Origin: Chalara sp. BL73 | Lineage: Eukaryota > Ascomycota > Leotiomycetes > Helotiales | Direction: 5' to 3' | Assembly (NCBI GenBank): GCA_918026815.1 | Contig: CAKJVC010000164.1 | Span: forward strand, 1 to 64,000 | Length of the DNA stretch: 64,000 nt | Shown: one piece after another, positions 11,863 to 21,705 of the stretch | How positions within the stretch are numbered: the stretch's first letter is position 1 | Layout: each line of letters starts with the position of its first letter | Position numbers and translations under genes: made by a program | The notes under the pieces: model-generated | Database searches by the model: none | The model's input: only the letters and a program-made list of their open reading frames with translations | What the model was told of the DNA's origin: nothing

Positions 11863-13852
11863 ATGGCAACCACCTCGCTTCCTGGCCTCCAAGCTTTCGT
11901 CACGGAGATCGGGTTGGAGGCTCTGCCTTCTTTTGTGGCGGCAGACGTATTAAACAACCCTATTGATATATATCACTCATACCTCGCAGAGCACTTACAA
12001 AGGCTTGTTGAGTGTGATCCGTATCTCGCCTACAATTCTATCCAGGCTTCCAAGACAATTGAAGACGGAGACTTGGATATCGTTTTGCCCAAGCTTAAGT
12101 TGGATGGCGTAGAACCAAAAGAGCTCGCAGGCGAGCTTCTCAAAAAGGTTGGCTGGGTCCTCCCTGTTTGTCAGACTCAATTAAGTTGGCCAAATGAACT
12201 CTAACGCAACCCTCTTTCAGTTTCTACCTCATACCCTCTTTGCGGCTCCCTTCAAAGATGGCATTCACATTCGGTTCCTCTTCTCCACCAAAACTATTCC
12301 ACGACTTCTTCTCCCATACGTTAGTGACCGAAACGGAATGTATGGCAATTTTACAACCCTTGGCTTGCAGCCCGAACCAAAGTGTAGACAGAAAAAAGTC
12401 ATTGTAGAGTTCTCGTCTCCAAATATTGCAAGAGAATTCACAGCCGCTCACTTTCGAAGCACAGTCCTTGGTGCTTTTGTGGCAAACATACATGAAGCAA
12501 TGGGTTATTCTGTAGTTAGGGTGAACTACTTAGGAGACTGGGGCAAGAACCTTGGGCTGCTTGGAGTTGGCTGGGAAAAGTATGGCTCCGAGGAACTCCT
12601 CAATGAACAGACACGCCTATTCAGATATATACATGAGTTGTATACAAAAATGGAAGATGAGCTTCGGCCTGAGCAGGAAGCCAGAAAGAAGGCTCGAGAT
12701 GATGGGCTGGACCCATGGGTTCTTGAAAGCCAGGGCTTGTTCGCAGAACGGGATGCAAACTTTAAGCGGATGGAGGACAGCGAGCCAAAAGCCATAGCTT
12801 TGTGGCGGAAGCTCCGAGATATCAGCATCGAGTATTACGTCGAGACATATGCACGACTAAATATCAAGTTCGACGAATACTCTGGGGAGTCTCAAGTCAG
12901 GCTTAACTCAGAAGCAGTTGCTGAAGTTGAGTCGGTTTTCAAAGAGAAGAACATTTGCGAGGAGCAAAATGGCGCATGGGTTATTGACTTTGACAAGCAC
13001 GGCGCAAAGCTGGGTACTGCAGCAATTCGAGATCGAAACGGCTCAACATCATATCTGCTAAGAGACATCGTGACTGTCTTCGACCGGCTTAAAATCCACG
13101 CATTTGACAAAATTGTGTACATTGTTGGCGAACAGGAGGTGCACTTTCGGCAAGTCTTCAAAGCTATAGAGCTTATGGGTCGAACTGACGTCGCCAATAA
13201 ATTGCAACATATCACTTTCGCTAGAGCCAATGGTCCTACATCTCACCTAGGCAATACCCAACTGCTTGGTGATATTCTCGATCAATGTGAAAAGCACATA
13301 CATGAAGCCATAGTCACAAATCAGGATCAGTATCAGATAGGAGATGGTAATTCAATTGCGAAGGTAATTGGAATAAATTCACTGGTCATTCAAGAGCTAT
13401 CTTTGAGGAAGGGCCACTGCAACGGCCTAGACTTCAACCTTTTGACATTTTTGGAAGGCGAGACTGGCACAAGTCTGCAATTTTGCTATGCAAGGCTTTG
13501 TGCTGCAATTGCGAAAATCGGAGTATACCCCAGTTCCGGCGAAATTTCCCAGCTTGACTACGCCACACTCTCTGCCCCACCATGGTCCGAGCTACTTCGG
13601 CTGATAGCCAGGTACCCAGGTGCGACCCGAGCCGCGTTCGAAAAACTAGAACCTGGGACAATCATTTCATTTCTGTTTTGCGTAGCTGAGGCGCTGACTT
13701 CCTGTCTTGATGAAGCTGAGCAAGACGAGGCCGGCGGGGAAGGCTCCGCTGCCGCGTCGAAGTATGCAGCCCGATCCGTTCTATATGAGAATGTCCGACA
13801 GGTGCTGGACAATGGTATGAAGATCCTTGGAACTACTCCCATCAGCAGATGA
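11863..13852 (+). CDS. Arginyl-tRNA synthetase paralogue with degenerate active-site signatures
   Basis: Two exons, 11863-12147 and 12221-13852 (intron 73 bp, branch CTAAC, CAG acceptor), give 638 residues, the usual length for a fungal cytosolic class I ArgRS. The N-terminal additional domain, the Rossmann core (VNYLGDWGK), the connective part and the C-terminal DALR anticodon-binding domain (YPG, FLF, ARSVLYENVRQVLDNGMKILG) are all aligned in order. The two ATP-site motifs are not conserved. The HxGH motif, normally HAGH in eukaryotic ArgRS, is TAAH at 169-172; the KMSKS-equivalent, normally GMSTRKG, is GPTSHLG at 433-439. Both lysine/arginine and the first histidine are lost, so aminoacylation is unlikely. 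There is no frameshift or stop over 1.9 kb, which argues that selection keeps the protein for something else (tRNA or amino-acid binding, regulation). Family certain; function unknown. Confidence 0.88.
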
Positions 13853-16800
13853 GTAAGTTCACGCTGCTAGTATTTATATTCTGAATGACATAGTTTGAGG
13901 CTTCGTTCTCAACTTTTGGTATACTTTCTCTGGGGCTTCTTCTAGAGTTTCGCGCCTGAAGAATTTGACTTCTGGGTGGCATGATGCGGCTAATATCACA
14001 TGCTTGCCCCCCCGCCCCCCTCCCCCACATACCCCCTATTAATCTTACAATCATGGGCTTGTACAAAGGGTTCTATTAAAAAGCGAGGAATAACAGCTTC
14101 AAGTTGAACGAAACTCTTGCTACAAACCAATCAGCTCCCCGTATAACTTTGTATAGATTTGGTAAAGTAGAACCACGACAAAACACAGGCTTCATAAAGG
14201 CTGACTTCGCTGATATAATCATGACATAATTTACTCATGGGCCAATCCCACTTTTAAGAAACCTTTTACCTTTGTGTTTGACCCTTGATTACGAGCTTAT
14301 TAACTGGGAGGATAGACAAGTTAGCGAAATTTCTTGTGCGTAGTCGTGTGAATAAGATTTACACAGCTGTTTCAAACTGTCGATGCTGGCCACCTATTTT
14401 GGACTAGTCATTCCTTGGCAATATACTCTGTTCTATCATGACGTAGCTAGTTTCGTTCCTTAGTCGAATATATATCCCTCTTCAAGCACCTATTTCACCT
14501 ATTTATTAGACCATACAACTGCCATGACGAGACGCAGCCTACTATTTGTTTATAATGGAAGGATCGTGGCAACAGATTGTGCTGCAATGGAAGCCAATAG
14601 TTGGGTACATGCCCTGGCTGCTTTGCACAGTGTGGAGTTCATGTTATGCGCGATTGAAATTTTGATTTGTTGGAGCAATATTTACACAAACTTACGCCAC
14701 CACATCAATGTATTCCATGTTTTTAAGATCACAAAACCTCCGCCGAAAAACTTTCGCCCTCTAGATCGCGAGACCACCAGAAGAGAGTACTTTTTCTAAC
14801 CGGTAACCAAGCAAAGACGCCGAAAATGCATTAGAATACAGGGAATACAGGTGGAACCATACAGAAATGCTTTCCAAGCAGCCACGAAGAAAGATATCCT
14901 TGGATTGGGATAGGCTGGGTCGACCGTAATGCACCTAAACACAGAGAAGGTTGACAGACATTTTGAACCGCGGGCGTGAAGGGTAATGGCTTAGACAGCT
15001 TTGTCGCATGACGGCGGAGAATCCGTGTATCTCTTGCCAAGAAGGTTGATGGATCAAGTTATTATCGGGTTTGTTTATGAACATTGCACGAAGTGCAACG
15101 TGGAATGCCGCATCCGGGGCAATTTTCGATTGACAATGTCATCCCCGAAGCATTACATTGACAGCAGATCCAAACCCATATGACCACTTTTTTTTTCGGT
15201 TTGGGCTATGTCATTATCCGTCAGTAACTGATGTTCCTCTGCACAATCTTTAGGCCTTACCATAGGGTTAAGTAAATTTTGCCTTCCGTCGCGCGCAGAC
15301 TAACTGTCCACAGCAGAAAGGCCGAAATCTTGCAGGTGCTTCAATTGGCACAATCAACGGCGTCGATTTCAAACGAATGTAATCGGCCAATTAGCTGGCA
15401 TCAAAAGTAGTCCATTGGTTGATTTGATTGAGAAGGTCAGTCGAGCGGACCTACTGCTACTAATATAGAGCTGGAATGTCAAGCCATACGTTGATCCAGT
15501 CTGACCTCACCCTTACCTAGTGAGCTGGTCTAGCTTTGAAGTGGGGGACGACGGCAGTCCGGAGTGTTACTTCCGACATCTCCGCACCAATAACTGCCCT
15601 CACCATTAATTCTGGACCATGCCTATAGTGAATACGCGGCATCCCGCAAAATTACTAGAGAAAACAATAGACTGCGGGATATGGCCTCTCTAATTTAACC
15701 TTTAAAAAAGTTAAACCTCCGTCTCTTTTCCCTTTCAAATATCTGAAGTCCAGAGGGAATGGACCAACTAAAGTTTGTTTTTTGCTCACATGTAGTGATG
15801 GTGCCCAAAAATGTAATCTAGTGACAGTTAAAGGTATTTCGAGATGTCAGAGGTTGCTGGAGAGGAGGTCGGTGACACTATTTCTCTGGTGGAGCACCCG
15901 TTGTGTATTGTATACTTTCGTACAGCGCCAAACTATCAGCAGTGGAGTCTGGGCGGGGCAAATTCTGTACATTTATTGGCGAGTCTAACCGTTGGCGAAA
16001 ACCTCTCTGCACGAAAGTATCCACTTACGACCAAGGCAGGGGAGAGGCTTGTATGCCAAGGAACTTAGCCAGGGAGTAGTAATCCTGACTGAGCAACGCA
16101 TTACCTGCTAACATATTTCAGAAACACGCCGATAAAGTGCCGTGGCTCTGGCTGAGAAGAAAGAGTGGTGAAGTCTCGCGTCGATAACAAGGGCTCTCAA
16201 GAACCTATGACTTATGTTACAGCCAATGCAATTCTTAACAGAATATTACAATAGTCGGGTGTTTGTTTGAACAGAAGTAAGTGTATTACGTATTGGTATT
16301 GTATAATTTAATAACTAGTAAAATAAATACTATTTAAGCTGTACACAAAGCTTCTGGTTAAAAAGCCATTTAGTTATATCTGCTATCTGCTAGCCATGGC
16401 GGCCTGGGCACCTGGTCAGGTGACGACCGTGACATGCACTGTACACTTACCCAACCTTCGTGCGTGTGGATAGCTTTTTTTCTTTGTTTGACCTCCTAGT
16501 TAATAAAGTACTGCCTTGTATTGGATTTGTAATAGTGCCCGCACAATATTAAATTAAACTGCTCTACAGTCGGCAGCTAAAAGGATTATTATCTATCAAA
16601 AATATATATTCCTATTGTCCTGATCACGTGTCTTGTCATATATAGTATAATAAGCGGTAAAGTTTATCACCCTACTCTAATAGTGAAACTTAATTTTTAG
16701 TATAAAATAAATTGTACAAATCGTGAGAGTTATTCAGAAATTTGAAGGAATATATGTTAGCATTAAAGCGTACTAAATAAACTCAATAGTTGATATTAAG

Positions 16801-16985
16801 GTTCGGCAACAGGTTAGCTTATAGCTTTGCCTGGACAGCTATTTCTACCTCATGTTGTCAAACTAAGAATTGGGGCCGCTAATATATAAAACAATGCTGT
16901 TTATGTTAAGCATACTTCTACATCACTTTGAGTTATATCAACTTTCGCTTAGACCTTAAAATCGACATTTTACAGAGCATATCAC
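13853..16985. other. Long gene-poor stretch
   Basis: A C-rich tract lies at about 14009-14030, just downstream of the synthetase paralogue. Apart from one small frame at 14524 nothing coding is supported. From about 16200 to 16980 the DNA becomes very AT-rich with stops in every frame, as expected of RIP-decayed repeat DNA. Confidence 0.5.
14524..14799 (+). CDS. Small hypothetical open frame, possible one-helix protein
   Basis: A 91-codon frame begins at an ATG that sits about 50 bp after a TATA-like AATATATAT (14467) and a C/T-rich leader, a layout typical of fungal genes. The protein would have one hydrophobic stretch (about residues 28-50) and a basic C-terminal end. No homologous family is recognised and codon usage is unremarkable, so it may be chance. 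Confidence 0.22.
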   Translation: MTRRSLLFVYNGRIVATDCAAMEANSWVHALAALHSVEFMLCAIEILICWSNIYTNLRHHINVFHVFKITKPPPKNFRPLDRETTRREYFF

Positions 16986-17141
16986 GTGCTGTGCCATTAT
17001 TTAGCAAGATGTACATGATCCACAAGGTAGTACAAAATACCTCGATACTCTCGAACATCTTTACTCTTTAGTTTAGTATTCTCATAATAGAACCTTTCTA
17101 TTAGCCGCCATACCAGGCCTAAGAATTGGATTCATAACAGA
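16986..17141 (+). repeat. Copy 1 of a dispersed repeat (inverted partner at 37636-37799)
   Basis: About 155 bp match the reverse complement of 37636-37799. The shared core includes CACAAGG.AGTACAAAATACC, TTTACTCTTTAGTTTAGTATTCT and ATTAGCCGCC. Differences are mainly transitions, and this copy carries T or A where the other has C or G, so it looks the more RIP-mutated. The element family is not identified. Confidence 0.7.
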
Positions 17142-17937
17142 ACACATTTGACCCCGTCGACTGAAAATTTGATAATACCCATGGACGCGATTTACATGAG
17201 CATGCAAGCATATCAGTAGTTAGCAGGTAATTCATTACTCTATATTCTCCCCAGGTTTCCAGCATAGCCCTCTTGGTAGAGGTCCCCTCCAGCTCGTTGC
17301 TCGATGTTTGCAGGCAATTCGGCTTTTCCCATTCCTTTAACTCTTTCGCATGCTCGCGGGTCAAGGCATCGTTTTGATTCCATCTATTTAGAAAGAACTA
17401 TCCGAATGCGAAGGCGAGTATGAAGAATATTGGCAAGCCTAACCCGAGACAATACCCAAGCCTATTTTCAGGTTCTTACTTTGAGGAGCCGCTGTGTCAG
17501 CAACCCTAGGGGCAGATGAGATGTTGAAGAATCGAGAGCCAGAATGGCCACTAGGGAAGGCAATGCCTTTCCAAATTTGAAAAGAGTATATATTATGAAG
17601 AGATACGTCCAAAGTGTAGTAACCTGTAGTCGCCGTCCAGTTGTTTGTAGTCGGGGAAGTTGTATCGATTACGGCATGAAATAGTTAGCTTATGATGAAC
17701 TTTAGATAATCGCTTCATCCGTTTAACACAAGATTATTTATTGAACTTAGCGGACGTACTTAGAAGCACGTCTCCACTACCTATAGAGCCGAATTGGAAC
17801 ATCGCGAGTGTCAAACCGCTGTAGTTCGTTTCCCAGCGAAGTTCCATGGACGAGCCTTCGTAGTAGACAGGGTTAATTAGAAAGTTGCAACCGGGGAAAG
17901 AAGCCGGCGGGGTTAGAAATGAGCTATTTTGCGCCAT
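17119..17937 (-). pseudogene. Broken single-pass membrane protein with extracellular domain
   Basis: On the minus strand an ATG at 17937 opens a frame with an N-terminal extracellular module (FLTPPAS, YYEGSSMELRWETNYSG), then an exon at about 17490-17670 (GYYTLDVSLHN, SRFFNISSAP, AAPQS), then a hydrophobic helix (LPIFFILAFAFG) followed by FFLNRWNQNDALTREHAKELKEW and a cytoplasmic tail to 17119. This is the architecture of a common fungal family: short secreted Ig-like part, low-complexity stalk, one membrane helix, tail. The classical low-complexity serine stalk is missing. A TAG at 17398-17400 interrupts the membrane helix, and the acceptor expected before the second exon is not seen at consensus. 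No family name assigned; decay is likely rather than certain. Confidence 0.5.
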
Positions 17938-19123
17938 TGCACTATCATATCTAGCTAGATATCGCTGCACAAATAATGAAGTCGTAAAAAATTGCTGGAT
18001 GTGAATGATATATGATGAACAATATAAAAGTGGTGCAATTATGTTCAGCCATACATGGCACTCGGCTTGGCCGGCCTAGTCTGTGGCCGTCACATATTGT
18101 TCGCTTCTTGTAACCTCATAAAGTTACTTCATTAAATCCATTTTGACATCAATAATGGGCGGTTAAATGATCACCTGGAGAGCAGGGAGATGGTGGTGAA
18201 GGGGAGTTGACAGGCGGGTCGATCTCTGAATGTGTTCAGCTGCTGTAAGGCAATAGAAAAACAGAAGACCAAACAAGAATTACGACGAGGCAGAGAAGCT
18301 GCTGGTGCGAGGCTATTAACCTTTATTACGGCATCTTTGACTAAGAGTAATTAAAGGCGTGGCTTCATTCTTGTCACTTTCCTTTCCTCCATAGGCTATC
18401 ATCTTTCACATCTCCAGCCGCAATACAAAGTTGCTGGTGCAGTAGGTGAAGAGATGCGTTTGGTTAGCTCAGTTGTGGTGAGAAGCAGGAGCTCGAATTC
18501 AGCCCAGCTGAAGTTTTTACCATTGTTGGCAAATCATTAATCAGATACTCAGGTAGTCGCCACTACTAACTTGTACCAAGATTTTACCAAGATTTTCAAA
18601 TTTATGGCGCTGGAGCTATGATGTGGTCAGCGGAAAGTGACCCGTGATAAATGTAGTTGCAGGAATTGAATAGTTATTATAATTACGTTATCATAGGCAA
18701 TTACTACGTCACCAAAGAGTCGTCACTGGCCTAGTCGATGCGACCTCTCCGCAATGGAGATGTAATTTGACTATATAGCTACAATAGAGAATCTAAAGCT
18801 AGAAAAAGGAGGGAAAGAGAAATAAAGTGCGGTTCATAGAATAACCTCAAGCTCGAGAGTTTGTTCCTCAGGCACTAGACCCAGCAGTGTCTGTGTAACA
18901 TGCTTAGCCACAATTGACGGTTTGTGTCATATGATTTACGCAACCCAGCTAGAACAGTAATAGGAATCCTATTGCCACGGAGCACTAATACCAGGGACGG
19001 AAATGTACTAACTGAAAATGGCATGATTAAGGCGCCACTGTCGAGATGAGCCGCTCATTATAGCAACAATTACCGGAATAACAAAGGTCATGTGACAGAC
19101 CTTGGGACCTCAGGGAAGTCCAT
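17938..19123. other. Intergenic, nothing supported
   Basis: No open frame of note. A stretch at 18465-18515 vaguely resembles tRNA D- and T-arm sequence but does not fold as a tRNA (see rejected items). Confidence 0.5.
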
Positions 19124-19144
19124 GAATGTCCTTATCTCAGCACG

Positions 19145-19252
19145 CTCAGACCCTCTTTTACGAGATTACGTTAAATAAATTTAACTAGCCCCACAAAACC
19201 TTTGTGAGCCAATGAGGATCGCCAGATCCTCATTTCTCGTAGAGAGTCTGAG
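19145..19252. repeat. Small inverted-repeat unit at left end of nested element
   Basis: CTCAGACCCTCTTTTACGAG at the left is answered by CTCGTAGAGAGTCTGAG at the right, an imperfect inverted repeat of about 17-20 bp bounding 108 bp. It is placed like the perfect 15-bp unit at 20281-20377 on the other arm. Confidence 0.55.
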
Positions 19253-19507
19253 GTCAAATGGGGACGATTTTAGTGTAACGATTTTTGGTTTGTTAGTATA
19301 TTAATTAGTTGTTTTCAACGCTGTAGTTGCCCTATTCAACAACACATATTAGTACTTTTAAATAGTACATATTGTAGCTTGTATATTAAATTATTAATAT
19401 GATCCGGCAATTTAATGAAATATTGTGTAGTTGTATTGTTATTCAAGTTTTCGTACGTAGTATTATATGTAGTTTAATTGGTCAATTAAGCTGATTAAGC
19501 AGAAAAT

Positions 19508-19621
19508 TTCATAAACTTTGCACAAATATTCATAAACTTTCACAAATGTTTACTAAGCACAATGACTAATCAAAAAACTTTTCATAAACTTCGCACAAAC
19601 GTTCACAAATATTCATAAAAA
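19508..19621 (+). repeat. Short direct repeats, TTCATAAACTT / CACAAA units
   Basis: The motif TTCATAAACTT followed by (G)CACAAA occurs three times, with a further TTCATAAA at the end, within 114 bp. It lies inside the left arm of the nested inverted-repeat element and has no close counterpart in the right arm. Confidence 0.6.
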
Positions 19622-19683
19622 AAATCACTTTTGTAAGTACACTTTTTGACTTCGACGTTGTAGTTCACCTTTTAATTAATCAA

Positions 19684-20122
19684 TTAACGTAGTTCACAAG
19701 CGAGTGGGCAAAACAAGCTCATGCACACTTTTTTTTGCATACAAAAAACGTCTGTGCATAACCGTGCACCTTTTTTAATTGTTTATATAAAATTTTATAA
19801 TTTAAAATACAGTTTATCTATGCTATAAAGAAACACTATTTACAGTTTAATAGCTTTTTAATTTATATTTATTAAGATATAAAATTTGGGGGCCAAATAA
19901 TCCTTGTATTTTTACATTTTACTTCATATTTTAATAACTATAAATCCTACAGCTTTAAGATTTAAAATAATACTTATATTTAAAGTAGAAAATCTCTATT
20001 ATAAATTATAAACTTTTTTATAAACAATTAAAGAAAGTGTACGGTTACGCACAGACGTTTTTTGTATGTAAAAAAAAGTGTGCATGAGCTTGTTTTGCCC
20101 ACTCGCTTGTGAACTACGTTAA
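19684..20122. mobile_element. MITE-like element with long terminal inverted repeats
   Basis: 439 bp begin and end with TTAACGTAGTTCACAAGCGA and its exact complement. The inverted arms run for about 97 bp with only a handful of mismatches, which are all transitions, and weaker pairing continues further inward. The middle is AT-rich and non-coding. The TTAA ends may include a TTAA or TA target site. It sits inside the larger inverted-repeat element, so it inserted later or is its core. No transposase; superfamily not determined. Confidence 0.75.
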
Positions 20123-20280
20123 ACTATTTCAAATATAATTATTATAAAATTTAAACTTGTATCTATTTTTATGATCCGGCAAATAAATAACAGCTGCGTT
20201 GAAAAACTAACAGTAATCAATTGAAAATAGTCAAAATACCTAAAAAACCAATCGTTCTCACCAAAGCGATCACCATTTGA

Positions 20281-20377
20281 CCTCAGACGCTTCGCAGACG
20301 CTCGCGAGCACGTGGGCCGATTAGGCCAATTTGAGTAAGTTTAAGTGGATCGCCTTGGCACAGCGAAGCGTCTGAGG
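20281..20377. repeat. 97-bp unit with perfect 15-bp terminal inverted repeat
   Basis: CCTCAGACGCTTCGC at 20281 is matched exactly by GCGAAGCGTCTGAGG ending at 20377. The interior contains CGAGCACGTGGGCCGATTAGGCC-type palindromic pieces (CACGTG, GGCCNNNNNGGCC). It lies at the right end of the nested element and is much less mutated than the left counterpart. Confidence 0.7.
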
Positions 20378-20396
20378 AACTGAGATAAGAATGTCC

Positions 20397-21705
20397 CGGA
20401 ATACAAAGGCGCTATATAAGTATGCAGCTATTCTTTGGGATAGAAGCTTCGTGCTCAAATTACTTTAGTCTAGCAGTTGATATTCTTTTGTTATATTTGT
20501 AACGCCTTCACTTCTACATGACAAGCATTGACATTCTGTGTACTTTGATATACGGCACCAAACCCCCCATGCTCCAAGCCCTCTACAGACCGAAGGCAGA
20601 TCCCAACGTTACATGCGCAGCAATCATAACTTAGTGGCCTAAAGTGTGCAGAGACTACTTTTATCATGTGACTACAAAGCTAATTAACCTCGTTATCACA
20701 AAGTAACTAGGAAATTAGTCGTGATTAACAGGAAGTCGAGCTGCCTAACTACCTGATTTTAAGCGATCCATTCCCGTGAATATCTCCATCCTTTATCACT
20801 CCAATCTTTTGCAGCTTGTTAGAGCCCCTCGACAAGTTGACAACCGTGATCATCGAGATCCTTCTTGCGCCAAAACTCGCGCGTTTGTAACCACACGTCT
20901 AAATGGCTACCGTTAAAGCCACCCCCCCCCCCCCCCCCCTCGGAAGACTTCCAATGGGTGTGAATTGTTAAGCCAAAATGACAAAAGTAACACTTTAGAA
21001 TAAAGAAAAAGGAATCAAAAGCACTGCTCATATTTTTCTTCTTGCTGGAGGGGTAAAGGAAGAGAGCTGCTCGACATGGAGAAATAAGTGGTCGTTGAAA
21101 CTAAATTAGTAAAATTTAGAACAATTAATATTGGGATTCAAAAGTGTACCTGTAGCCGTGTTTTCAAGAGTAAGGCGGGACACTTAATTTATTTTCCCAC
21201 CGTGCGTATGCATCAAATATTATAATATGTATATCTACCCAATGACTGTGTCGCTCTATGCCGTTCTCTCTAGGGCTCAATGTCCACCCCCTTTTTCTCA
21301 CATTTAAATTCAATTCCGCGCTGTTCTTCTTACCGTCCAAAATATTGAGCTGAAAGCCGCGACACTGATCTGGGACTAGCTTGGTACAGCAGCCGCCTCA
21401 AATTTTGATAATTCCAAGCCACCGTTGTTAGTTGGTGGAGCGCCAATAAGCGCAGGTTCTGAGCAATTACGGCTTGAGCCTTGACTCATTCTAATTCCAT
21501 TAGAAGAGTTTGCAAGTCACAGCTGAATCTGGACATTGTGACACACAAGAAAACATAATTGGTAATCTCACCTAGTCCTTGTTTTTGAGAAACCGTTCTC
21601 CGGGCTGCGAAACTCCCTTAACAAAAAGTTTTTCCAACGGACAGCGCCAGTCAATTCTGCCTTGCATATATTAAAAAGAACGCCTTAAATCACCAATTGT
21701 CACAA
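20397..21705. other. Intergenic with an 18-base poly-C tract
   Basis: No supported gene. A run of 18 C lies at 20922-20939, flanked by GCCA and TCGG. The stretch 21250-21700 is the promoter region of the HET gene downstream (TATATTAAAAAG at 21667, about 38 bp before the ATG). Confidence 0.6.

Larger units (their letters stand above)
19124..20396. repeat. Nested inverted-repeat element, about 1.27 kb
   Basis: Three levels of inverted repeat share one centre. The outermost arms are CTTATCTCAG (19131-19140) and CTGAGATAAG (20380-20389). Next, GTCTGAGGTCAAATGG at 19246-19261 pairs with its complement ending at 20286. Innermost is a separate element at 19684-20122. The arms also share GATCCGGCAA (19401 direct, 20173 in the right arm) and TTCAACGC. 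No coding frame lies inside. This is the structure of a non-autonomous DNA transposon, or a large foldback element, that has received another insertion. Sequence differences between arms are mostly transitions. Confidence 0.7.

Noticed and set aside
12526..13842. Several minus-strand frames of 75-112 codons opposite the ArgRS paralogue
   Set aside because: Shadows of the real coding strand.
18465..18515. tRNA-like stretch (GGTTAGCTCAGTTG ... GCTCGAATTCAGC)
   Set aside because: D-arm- and T-arm-like strings are only about 20 bases apart, leaving no room for an anticodon arm, and no acceptor stem pairs.
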